Assembly (NCBI GenBank): GCA_026545765.1 | Contig: CM048840.1 | Coordinates: 23,750,765 to 23,814,764 of the forward strand | Direction: 5' to 3' | DNA from: Plantago major | Taxonomy: Eukaryota > Streptophyta > Magnoliopsida > Lamiales > Plantaginaceae | Length of the DNA stretch: 64,000 nucleotides | Shown here: positions 8,989-18,377 of the stretch, one piece after another | How the letters are laid out: each line of letters opens with the position of its first letter | Numbering within the stretch: the stretch's first letter is position 1 | Notes under the pieces: generated by a model | What the model saw: only the letters and a program-made list of their open reading frames with translations | The model's database searches: none | Told to the model about the DNA's origin: nothing | Position numbers and translations under genes: made by a program

Positions 8989-9588
8989 TGTTGATATGGA
9001 CATGTGTCCAATCCGTTAAGGGCGCCATAGAGCGTGTCCTAGAGCGCATCAAGGCTGAAATAGCCAATTCAGTCCTAGTCCGACCTTCAGATGGTCCGAC
9101 CTAAGGGAAACCATCCCAGGTCAACTAGTACTTACAAGTCAACACACCTTCTTAGCTAAGTCCGACCAAGCTATGTGTACGACTTCCGAACCTGACAAAA
9201 GGTCACATTGTCCTTCCAAGTACCACAAACTTTCAGTCCTAGGATGCCAAACGGACCGGGCGAGAGAATCTCAGACACCACCATCACATTAAGACCAAAC
9301 GTATATAACAGAACCACTGAGATACTTCCGCGAAACTTCTGGCTCGGACACCCAAAGTTACCTAAGGGCAGATCAGCCAAGCAGACAGATCCGTCCGAGG
9401 GACTGACACGGACCCAACAGGCGGAACAGTACTCTCAGAGGGAAAAGTTCCAAACTACCCTCCCAGGCCCATTAATCGGATATGGGCTACCGCTCACTAT
9501 TGGGTTGTGGGCCAAAGGTAGCATTGGTGTCTAAATCTGAAGCATACACTTGGCACCATCTTATGAGTCATCTCATAAGATATGGTCT

Positions 9589-9600
9589 CTATAAATATAG
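9589..9600 (+). promoter_or_regulatory. LTR TATA box, Gypsy-1
   Basis: CTATAAATATAG. The identical sequence is at 23102-23113, 46851-46862 and 63286-63297 in the other LTRs, and CCTATAAATAGG is at 58374-58385 in LTR-B. Confidence 0.75.
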
Positions 9601-9702
9601 CACAAGGTCCAAGACCTTAAGGTAAGTGTTTTTGGGCATCATAACCTTCCTCATAACTATTACATTGAGAGCTCCCAACTCTCTCTTGAGTAAAGTCTCT
9701 TA

Positions 9703-9753
9703 CCGGATTGACATACGCAATCCGGGTAACCCTTTCTAACCCCCCCCCCCCCC
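9703..9753 (+). other. R-U5 hairpin followed by poly-C tract
   Basis: CCGGATTG (9703-9710), loop ACATACG, CAATCCGG (9718-9725), then C14 at 9740-9753. The structure lies about 105 bases after the TATA and 150 before the LTR end, hence in the RNA leader. It recurs in all five Gypsy LTRs of the window; in LTR-B the stem is changed on both sides. Confidence 0.8.
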
Positions 9754-9878
9754 ACTTAGTCCTTTCAGATATTCTAGCTCGGACAGGTACTTCTTCGGAC
9801 TTCAAGTAGGAGGCGGATCTTAGACAAGGTTGCTTGTAATAGTTTAGTTAGTGTTAGAGGTTTTACCCCTCAACATTT

Positions 9879-9897
9879 TTGGCGCCGTCTGTGGGAA
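9879..9897 (+). other. Primer-binding site, Gypsy-1
   Basis: TTGGCGCCGTCTGTGGGAA lies three bases after the LTR. The same site follows the Gypsy-2 5' LTR at 47143-47161. It is a GGCGCC-type site common in Tat-like elements; I do not assign the tRNA. Confidence 0.85.
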
Positions 9898-9931
9898 TCT
9901 TTACAAAAGGTTCCGTGCTTAAGTCAGGCTG

Positions 9932-11716
9932 ATGGCAAGAACAAGACGGACATCACGAACCAGTGCTACAGGCGTCGAGACTCCATGCCCACGCGGACGT
10001 CCGCCCAACCAAGGACGGAGAGCCAGTGTGGCAGAAAGGAACGCTGGAAGGAGATATTCGAGCGATGGTCACACAGCGAGCCCATCCTCCGATGAGGGAA
10101 GAGACGTTCCGCCCAGGAGAATCCGTAATACTCCTGAGAATGTTGAGACCGAAAACCGTGGAGAAGGGGTCGTACAAGTTTCTCCGGCAGAAGCTCAAGG
10201 TCCCACCACAGGTCAATAGTTTACTATGCCCGATGGTCGCATCGTCCGCACTAGTGACCTAGGATTAAGTGATACTCAATTCGATAGATTGCTCATGATA
10301 ATCCAAGGTTGCCTCGGGTCTAACAATGCCCATCCTCAGCAAGTCACTCTTCCAGTGGCTACTCCGGTTCAAGCAGAGCCCGCCCTATCAAGGAACAGGC
10401 AACGTCCGATCCAGCAGAGGTTGGGGAATCAGCTACCTCAAGAGGATTTACGGAACCTCCTAGATAGGAGAGCTTCTGCTTCCCAGGCTCGACAAGAAGG
10501 AAGCCCCAATAGACAAAGGGCACATCAAGAAGAGGGAAACGGGCAGCCTAGAGTTCCGCAGCAGATAGCACCACGGGCTAGAGATCATGTAGCGGAAACC
10601 ATTCCAGTGGTCCACCTAGATGAACTCCCTGCGGATGTAGCAGTCCATCCTAGGACGGGGGAGATAATGAATGCAGAAGAAATCTATGCTCAGCAAAAAG
10701 CCTTGGAAGCCCAGATTCTCAACCTCGGACGTTTGGTGAAGGATCATGAGCACGTAGCTACAAGTGCACCAAATCCTTTGTGTGATGACATCATGAGAGA
10801 AAAGGAAAGGAACAGGAACTTAGATCAAGTGATTCCGAACTTGGAATACTATTACGGGGATACTTGTCCCGTTCGCCACTTGACAAGGTACAACAGTAAG
10901 ACGGATTCCAAGGGGATGAGCAATAATACGAAAGCTCTCACGTTCTCATCTACTCTCTTCGGAACGGCCATGGATTGGTACACTGCTTTGCCAAACAAGT
11001 CAACAAGGTCATATGCGGACCTCTCTTCCAAATTCCTAGGACGATTTGGAAAATCGAAAAGAAGAAAGCGTACTGTGGAGCATCTGGCAAGAATTACCCA
11101 GAGGGAGCAAAAGGATCTCAGGACCTTCCTAGATCGCTTTAACGCGGAAGTTCTTCAAGTTGAGCCACACAGTATTAAGGAACGGGTCCATCACCTGTAT
11201 GATAATACTTTCAACACAGAGCTCCGCAGAAAACTTTCTCGTCAGGAAGTGAGGAGTGAAAAGCATTTGGATGACATCTGTGAAGAAGTAATGTATGTAG
11301 AGGAGTACCGATGGAATGTTCCAGTGAGAGCAGGATCCAAGAAGGGAAAGGAGCCAGTAAAACAAGAGCATCGCCCTAATAAGTTTGATCCGAGGAAGGA
11401 TCACAGAGATAAGGGCTTCCACAAAGAAAGGAGTCCGCCAAGGAGATATGCGGATTATACTCGTCTCAATAGACCAAGATCCGACATCTTGGCAACTATT
11501 ATTGAGAAGAAGTTGAATATCCAATGGCCCAAGCCATCTCACGGTAACAGGAAGAACAAGAATGCAAAGGGGTATTGCAAGTTTCACAAGAGCCGTGGTC
11601 ATGAGACGGACGATTGCATTCAACTGAAAATGGAGGTTGAACATTTGATAAGAGAGGGAAAGTTGGAGGAGCACGTCTATACGGATGAGTCTTCTCGACA
11701 TGATAGGACGGAATGA
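9932..11716 (+). pseudogene. gag: Gag of Gypsy-1
   Basis: Starts MARTRRTSRT at 9932 and runs in one frame to the TGA at 11714. An internal TAG at 10217-10219 replaces the CAG of Gypsy-2. The basic N-terminal third is followed by the retrotransposon gag capsid domain at about 10820-11150 (LEYYYGD, FSSTLFGTAMDWY, SKFLGRFGKSKRRK, FLDRFNAEV). A knuckle YCKFHKSRGHETDDC of CX2HX4HX4C form follows at about 11575. The frame continues beyond the TGA into the protease, as Gypsy-2 shows an arginine codon there, so gag and pol were one polyprotein. Confidence 0.88.
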
Positions 11717-12409
11717 AAAAGGGATGATAGAGCTACAGAGCCTCCGCCCCATCCTCTATCCTTGCCACCTCCGCCAGTCAACCATCCACATCGCACGGAC
11801 CGACACCCATACAGGTACGATGATGACGTTGTAATGGAGAACCCTCCATACAGCGGAGTGATCAACACCATAGCAGGCGGACCAACTGGGGGCGCTAGTA
11901 GGAATGCCAGAGAGCAGACAGCTCAGAATCTCCGGAACAATGACAGATCATATGCTGCTCCAGCAATTCGAGGGACAAATGCTATATACTTTGATGATAG
12001 CGAGATCCCTCCTCCTACGGTAGGAGGCGAGGACATAGATGATCCGGATGTTCCACTGGTGGTTTCTTTAACCATTGTAACTTATCGAGTAAACAAGATC
12101 CTGGTAGATACAGGGAGTTCCTCGAACATCATCTCCAAATCAACAATAGATCAGATGAATCTGGGAGGAATTCGATATGAGAGAGTCAATACCTCCATAT
12201 TAGGGTTTGGAGGAGGAATTGTTCGCCCTCTAGGAAGTGTCATGCTTCATGTATCACTTGGGACACATCCCGCTAGAGTGACACAGCTAGTCCGTTTTGT
12301 AGTGGTGGATCGAACTTTTGACTACAATGCCATCTTTGGTCATCCGGGACTCAATCAATTCCGAGCTATATCCTCCACCCTCCATAATAGGATGAAGTTC
12401 CCGACCTAG
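11717..12409 (+). pseudogene. Protease region of Gypsy-1
   Basis: The same frame as gag. It contains the retropepsin active site ILVDTGSSSNII at about 12100-12130 and the second conserved block VDRTFDYNAIFGHPGLNQF near 12305. It ends at TAG 12407-12409, where Gypsy-2 reads proline and leucine codons. It would cleave the polyprotein during particle maturation. Confidence 0.85.
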
Positions 12410-14240
12410 TGCGGAGTTGGAGAGGAAGTGAGGAACATCCGAGAAGCTTGGGAGTGTTATATTATGTCCACAAGGAGAGCATCTGCACCCGTGTTGGCAG
12501 TCACTGTGACTTCTGATCCGCAGGTTGTTCTTCCACCAAAAAAGGAGAATCCTAATATTGGGGTAGGGAGCCAGAAGGACAAGTTTCCTAAAACTGCACG
12601 GATCGAGCCTCATGAAACTCTCAGGGAAGTTGAGCTTGTTGTTGGAAGCCCGGATAAGAAGACTAGAATCGGGACAGAGATGAATGCGGAAGTGGAAATG
12701 AAGCTCGTTGCTTGTCTCCGAGATAACAGTTATGTCTTTGCTTGGAGTACTGACGACTTAAAGGGGATAGATCTGAGGGTTGCTGTTCACCGCCTGAACA
12801 TGGATCCCTCGATTAAATATATCCGCCAGAAGAGAAAGGATTTCGGACCTATGAAGGGTGCCATCATATCCGCCGAAGTTGATTGACTCATAAAAGCAGG
12901 GCATATCGAAGAGGTCCGTTATTCTGATTGGGTTTGCAACATGGTTCTAGTAGAGAAGTCACTAGGCAAATGGCGGATGTGCAATGATTTCACCAGGCTA
13001 AATAAGTTTTGCCCAAAGGATCCATACCCTTTGCCACGGATTGACCAATTGGTTGATTCTACAGCCAAATGCGCATTACTGAGTTTCATGGACGCGTATA
13101 AGGGCTTTTACCAGATTCGGATGGCGAAGGAGGATATTAAGAAAACAACATTCTTCGCCGCATGAGGGGTGTATTTCTTTAAAGTGATGCCCTTCGGATT
13201 GAAAAAATGCGGGAGCAACTTACCAACGACTGGTGAATCAGATGTTCAAGGAAGAAATTGGCAAGACCATGGAGGTATATGTAGACGACATGCTCGTCAA
13301 AAGCAAAATCGAAGAACAACATATAGAGCACTTGAGCAAATTCTTCGCTATCCTCAGGAAGTACGGGATGAAACTGAATCCAGAAAAGTGCACCTTCGGA
13401 GTGAAGGGCGGAAAGTTTTTGGGCTACATGGTCACAGAGAGAGGGATAAGTGCAAATCCCGAGAAGATCAAAGCAATCCTAGATCTGCCTCATCCGAAGA
13501 ACCTCAATGAGGTACAACAGCTTATTGGACGTCTCATGTCCTTAAGTCGTTTTATTTCGCGATCTGCAGAGAAGAACCTTCTGTTCTTCAAAATCCTCCG
13601 GAAAGGAGAGAGCTTTGAGTGGACCGCGGAATGTTCTGAGGCTTTTGAAAATTTGAAAAAGTACCTCCATTCCCCTCCGCTGCTCTCCAAACCCGTTGAA
13701 GGAGAACCACTCGACCTCTACCTAGCAATTACGGGAGAGGCAATGAGTTCCGTATTAGTACGGGTCCAAGCTAATGATCACTTGCCAATCTACTATCTTA
13801 GTAAAGCCCTTGCTGGGGCAGAGACAAGATACGTCAAGATTGAGAAATTTGCATATGCTCTGGTTTACACCGCAAGGTGATTAAAGCCATATTTCAAGTC
13901 TCATAAAATAGTATTACTAACTACGGAACCTTTGAAACAGGTCTTGGGAAAGCCCGACCAATCCGGACGACTCTCTAAGTGGTCCATTGAGCTGAGCGAA
14001 TACGACATTAGCTATTAGGCTCCGACAGCCAAGAAAGCTCAAGTCGTTGCCGACTTCCTAGCAGAATACCCAGAGGCGGAGTCAGAGAAAGTCCCGGATA
14101 AACAGGTATTTGAATGCCTAATCACCAAGCAGATCAACCGAAAGCCGGTTCCGCCGAAGATCAGCCCCGAAAATCTCGAGGATGCTCAGATCATCAATCA
14201 GTCTCGGACTACATCATGGGAGGAAACTCAGGTCAACCAA
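12410..14240 (+). pseudogene. Reverse transcriptase and RNase H of Gypsy-1
   Basis: RT starts with VHRLNMDPSIKYIRQKRKDF and continues through KWRMCNDFTRLNKFCPKD, the FMDAYKGFYQI block and the active site EVYVDDMLVKS near 13275. The connection and the first RNase H follow (LDLYLAITGEAMSSVLV, YYLSKAL, ARYVKIEK-like block). Stops occur at 12884 (TGA), 13163 (TGA), 13878 (TGA) and 14016 (TAG), and a frameshift occurs near 13215. The catalytic aspartates remain visible. Compared with Gypsy-2 (50103-51400) this copy is the better preserved. Confidence 0.9.
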
Positions 14241-14930
14241 ATGTTCCTTCTTGATGATATTACCAGGAAATCCGGTACTAACAACTCTGATCCGGAAATT
14301 AAAGAGAGGGAGGAACAAAGGTCGGAAACTCGGGAGCTTACAGAAGACATCCAAACAAAAGAACATCCCTCTGATGCTTGGACATTGGAAGTGGACGGTT
14401 CCTCCACTGGAAGAGTAGGAGGCATTGGAATCTATCTTAAAAGCCCTGATGGCGCGGAACTCGACTATGCGATATCCTTGGAATTCAAAGTCACCAATAA
14501 TGAGGCTGAATATGAAGCACTGTTAGTCGGACTGCGTCTAGCCAAGTCCCTGCAGATCCGGAAACTCAATGCTTACACGGATTCACAGTTAGTTGAAGCC
14601 CAATTTTCTGGTGCTTTTGCCACAAAAGGGCCTTCAATGATCAAGTACCTTGAGCTACTTAAGCAAGAAGTCAGTCTCTTTGATGAGTTTACCCTGGAGA
14701 AGTTTGATAGGGCATGGAACGAAAGAGCGGATGCTCTGGCAAAGTATGCATCCACAACAGCTGCTCTAGACACGAGGAGAGTAATCTTACTCACTATCAC
14801 TGACTCATCCGTCATGAGTCCCACTCCAAACGTTGTGATAACTGAAACAGGAAGCAACTGGATGACTGAGATCTTTAGTTATCTCAAAGACGGATCATTG
14901 CCAGCTGATCCGAAGGAGTCAAGGAGTGTA
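14241..14930 (+). pseudogene. Archaeal-type RNase H domain of Gypsy-1
   Basis: A second RNase H with the Asp-Glu-Asp-Asp set in LEVDGSS, NNEAEYEAL, AYTDSQLV and ERADALAKYA. A domain of this type between the normal RNase H and the integrase is characteristic of plant Tat elements. It lies in an open stretch of 280 codons (14241-15083) that runs on into the integrase zinc finger. Confidence 0.88.
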
Positions 14931-16083
14931 CAGCGCCGAGCAAACATTTATTTTGTACTCGGAGAAGATTTGTATAAGAAATCTTTCGCTGGGACTCATT
15001 TGAGATGTTTAGGTCCGCAAGAAGCGAAGACTGTGCTTGAGGAAATTCACAGCGGAAGTTGCGGAAGCCATTCCGGAGGATGAACTCTTGCTCAGAAGAT
15101 CATTCGACAAGGCTACTACTGGCCTACCATTGATAAGGATTCCGCGAGCTATGCCCGAAGATGTCCTGATTGTCAATATTATGCAAATGTTCCCATCGTC
15201 CGACACACCCTATGATTCCGTCAGTCATAGCATGTCCGTTTGATCAATGGGGCATCGATATTGTCGGACCCTTCCCAAGAAGCACTCAACAGAGGAAATT
15301 CTTAATTGTAGATGTGGAATATTTCACTAAATGGGTAGAAGCCGAAGCAGTGGCCACTATCACGGAAAGCCGCGTGCGGACATTCATTTGGAAGAATATC
15401 ATTTGTCGCTTTGGTCTACCAAGAATTCTGGTCTCGGACAATGGTGCTCAATTCTCAGGCAATAGACTCAAAGAATGGTTGGCATCTTTCAAAATTGAAC
15501 AACGCTTCACATCTGTCGGATACCCACAATCTAATGGACAAGCTGAGTCCACGAACAAGACAATTGTTAAGATCCTGGAAAAGCGGCTGAGAACTTCCAG
15601 GAGAGTTGGGCGGATGACCTAGATGGCGTACTGTGGGCTCATCGCACCACTGCGCGGACCGCAACTAGAGAAACCCCATTTGCCCTGGTCTATGGCTCGG
15701 AAGCAGTCATACTAGCAGAAATTGCGGTTGAAACAATCAGGGTCCAAGAGTTCAATGATTTCGTCAATCGTGAAGCTCGGATATTTGACCTAGACATGCT
15801 GGAACAGAGAAGAACCGAAGCATTGGCTAATATCCATAGGTACCAAGCAACTGCAGTCCGGGCCTACAACAGGAATGTTCAAGCGAAAAACTTGCAGGTC
15901 GGAGACCTAGTGCTCCGCCGAGCTGATATCTTGAGCAATGTTGGGAAGCTTAAGCCAAAATGGGAAGGACCTTACAAGGTCGTTGGTGCTAGAGTGAACG
16001 GAAGTTACGAATTGGAAGACGAGTACGGACACCCACTCAAGCGTACTTGGAATGCCAGGAACCTTCAAAAGTTATATGCGTAG
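14931..16083 (+). pseudogene. Integrase of Gypsy-1
   Basis: An HHCC zinc finger (SGSCGSHSGG...YYWPTI...CPDCQYY), then the DDE core: GIDIVGPF, VSDNGAQF and GQAESTN. The C-terminal KLKPKWEGPY module lacks a chromodomain. Damage: TGA at 15081-15083 within the finger, frameshifts near 15190 and 15600. The end, WNARNLQKLYA with TAG at 16081, matches the intact Gypsy-2 copy. Confidence 0.9.
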
Positions 16084-17166
16084 GGTTGGTTACACGGAAC
16101 TCTGCCAGTTGTTTGGGCATTTTAGGTTTAAAACTGTTTAATACGCGGAACTCCGTCAGTTCTGTTTTCGTTAACTCTTTTATGATTGTCCATGCAGCCC
16201 ACAAGTTGTAATTGAATTTCCGTGAAATCAATACAACTTTTATCTTTCAATTCGTAAATCTGATATTTAGTGTTCAGGTGACAAAAAAGCAAGCAATGAA
16301 TTTTATTCATATACGAAACAGAGTGTACATAACACTGCCTTTGCAGTCTACAACCTCGGATCTTTATCCGGATCTACAACTACAATACATAAACTGTAGA
16401 GAGAGTATCTGGAGATACGTCATCTTCCATCGAGATTATTCCTCCGACAGGAAAGTATTCCACTTAGTCATCACTTTCGGGAACACCAAGAATCTAATGT
16501 TCCTGCACAATACAGAATGATTCAATAAGTTGGAATTCTACAATATCACCCTACCTTTGATTCCCTCTACAGATCGCATGCATAGCGTGTACGGACACTT
16601 TAAACCAGTGGTTGTCGGCCCAGTTCGAGCCACCATGAGTTAATAAATTATCATGGCCACCATGTGTCTGATGAAGAGAACCAAGCGGTGTTACCTCGGA
16701 TCTTTACAGCATCAAACCTCCTATCTCCGGACAGGGGGGTTCTTCAAAGGTACCTGTTTGTCCGAATCCGAGCACGGATCTGACGCATTGGTCGTATGGC
16801 GACCCACCTGCCAGCAGCTCCTAAAAAAGGAAAAGCTCCTACCGGGTGGATCGCGCATACAACCGATAAGATCATCCGTTAGTCTACCCCCGGATCTGAA
16901 CATTTCCCAAGATCTGTGCTTTTTAACAACTGATCTTGAGCAATCATCCCCTCCAGACTCACGCCACTCTCACACTCAGAACAAGCGCCGATTTGAGAGT
17001 GGACAGGAGTCTCGAGGGGGAGACTAGTCAAGAAATCACCTTCTTATGGGTACTACCGGTTTCAAATTATAAGATCTATCCGAGTTTGGAAAAGAAGGTG
17101 GGAATTTTCAGTAACAATGGAAATTGGAGTCGGATTTAGGCGATCAATGCAAAGGACAACTCGGGG
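16084..17166 (-). other. Post-pol region of Gypsy-1 without an intact gene
   Basis: The first 200 bases align with 53281-53520 of Gypsy-2 (CGGAACTCCGTCAGTTCTG, CACAAGTTGTAATTGAATTTCC). Around 16340-16480 it resembles the tail of the Gypsy-B antisense gene (53560-53680), so this is probably a decayed antisense gene end. Only short minus frames remain (61 codons at 16721-16903). Confidence 0.5.
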
Positions 17167-17177
17167 TATTTATAGAG
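17167..17177 (-). promoter_or_regulatory. Antisense TATA-like box 1, Gypsy-1
   Basis: The minus strand reads CTCTATAAATA. It is the same CTATAAATA core as the other antisense boxes at 17995-18005, 21928-21940, 57081-57090 and 62141-62152. It would drive transcripts toward pol, over the decayed region 16084-17166. Confidence 0.45.
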
Positions 17178-17519
17178 TGGATGAACCAATCAGCGTCTGC
17201 CACGCAAAAAGATTGACGTCGACAATGGGCTTGGGATACTCGTTTGGGCCGAACAGTGTTGGATCGACTGAGCTTACCCTACCTGATCCAGACAAGCCCA
17301 TTAACCGTGTCCGAGTTCGTACCTGCTGGCCATTTTGCAAGAAAATGGCATAAAAATGATCCGACAAAGTAAGTCTATGAAAAAGGTAACTACTCCATCT
17401 ATTGAGGTCGGTTCAAATTTCATTAGAAAATCATTCGAACATACAAAAAACGGAAAGTATAACTTTTCAAGGTCCGAGGACCATACATATGCCTATGGGG
17501 CATACCCCGCCTTGTCCCT

Positions 17520-17900
17520 TCAGTGGATTCCCGTGGTTGAGCCTTGAGATTCCGAGCCACCACCTTGAGCCCGACGAGCTTGTTGCTGCATTCGGATCCT
17601 CCTACGGATCATCTTCAGCACCCGCTCTCTCTCTTCCTCGGCTCGCCTCCTGGCGACCACCGGACACAAAGGGGGATCACCTTCTGGATCAAGAATGATT
17701 GAGGCATCCACTGTGCCTTTACCACGATAAGTCGGAGGGTGCATGTTTCCGCAGGCACAATTTATCCAGTGCTAACAGCAATCGTACTTGGGATCATCTG
17801 GTTCTCCGGAGTCGAAGTTCTCCGAGTCGGGTAGCACTGCGCTTGCATTAAGGTGAAGTTGCCTAGCTCGGACTGCAGCTTCTCGGGCGGATTCCGACAT
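17520..17900 (-). pseudogene. Small antisense ORF, Gypsy-1
   Basis: A minus frame starting MSESAREAAVRARQLHLNAS at 17900, interrupted by one in-frame TAG at 17772-17774 and then open to 17520. Its second half is basic and helical (ARRRAEEERERVLKMIRRR). A TATA-like box sits about 95 bases upstream. The start MSES resembles the MSGSD/MSESD start of the larger antisense genes. I recognise no domain. No copy is apparent in Gypsy-2, where Gypsy-B sequence occupies the corresponding place. Confidence 0.45.
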
Positions 17901-17994
17901 CTTAAAGGAATCTGGCTTTTTCGGAAAGTAAATTTCTAGAAAAGGAAAGGCTGAAGAGAGGTAAAACAGTGAGAAAGGAAGAATTGCCATATCC

Positions 17995-18005
17995 TTATTT
18001 ATAGG
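17995..18005 (-). promoter_or_regulatory. Antisense TATA-like box 2, Gypsy-1
   Basis: The minus strand reads CCTATAAATAA, about 95 bases before the ATG at 17900, a plausible core promoter for the small antisense ORF. Confidence 0.5.
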
Positions 18006-18377
18006 AATGAATAATCCCTACTATCACGCCACGTGTCCACCATCTGACGGCTTGGAAGATGAAAGGACGCAGTAATAATGGCGACTCTACCGCTTCACCT
18101 TCCCCCTTCTAGAAGATTTCGCATCCCCATAAAATGTCGCTCAAAGTGATCCGCGTTTGCAAGAGGTATATTTACGATAACTTATCATATGAAGGACGGA
18201 TCAAGGAAAATAAAGGAGAAAACCAGTGCTACATCAAAGCATGGATAACATTGTACCAAGGATAATTACTACGGAGAAAAGAAAGGATGAATATTGTACT
18301 CGACAACGTTCCGTGCCGAGAAATGACACAGAAATTCAAATGGTTACAAATTTTTCACGGGGCATACCCCGGACTTC

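Larger units (their letters stand above)
8989..9875 (+). repeat. Gypsy-1 5' LTR
   Basis: Starts TGTTGA and ends TCAACA, with a TATA at 9589-9600, a hairpin at 9703-9725, a C14 run at 9740-9753 and roughly nine TCCGA/TCGGA motifs. The other copy is at 22503-23390. Plus-strand short frames inside it are not genes. Confidence 0.93.

Noticed and set aside
9953..10216. Minus-strand frames opposite Gypsy-1 gag (also 11129-11752, and 47085-47480 in Gypsy-2)
   Set aside because: They are mirror frames of the GC-rich gag coding strand. They show no conserved motif and different breaks in the two elements.
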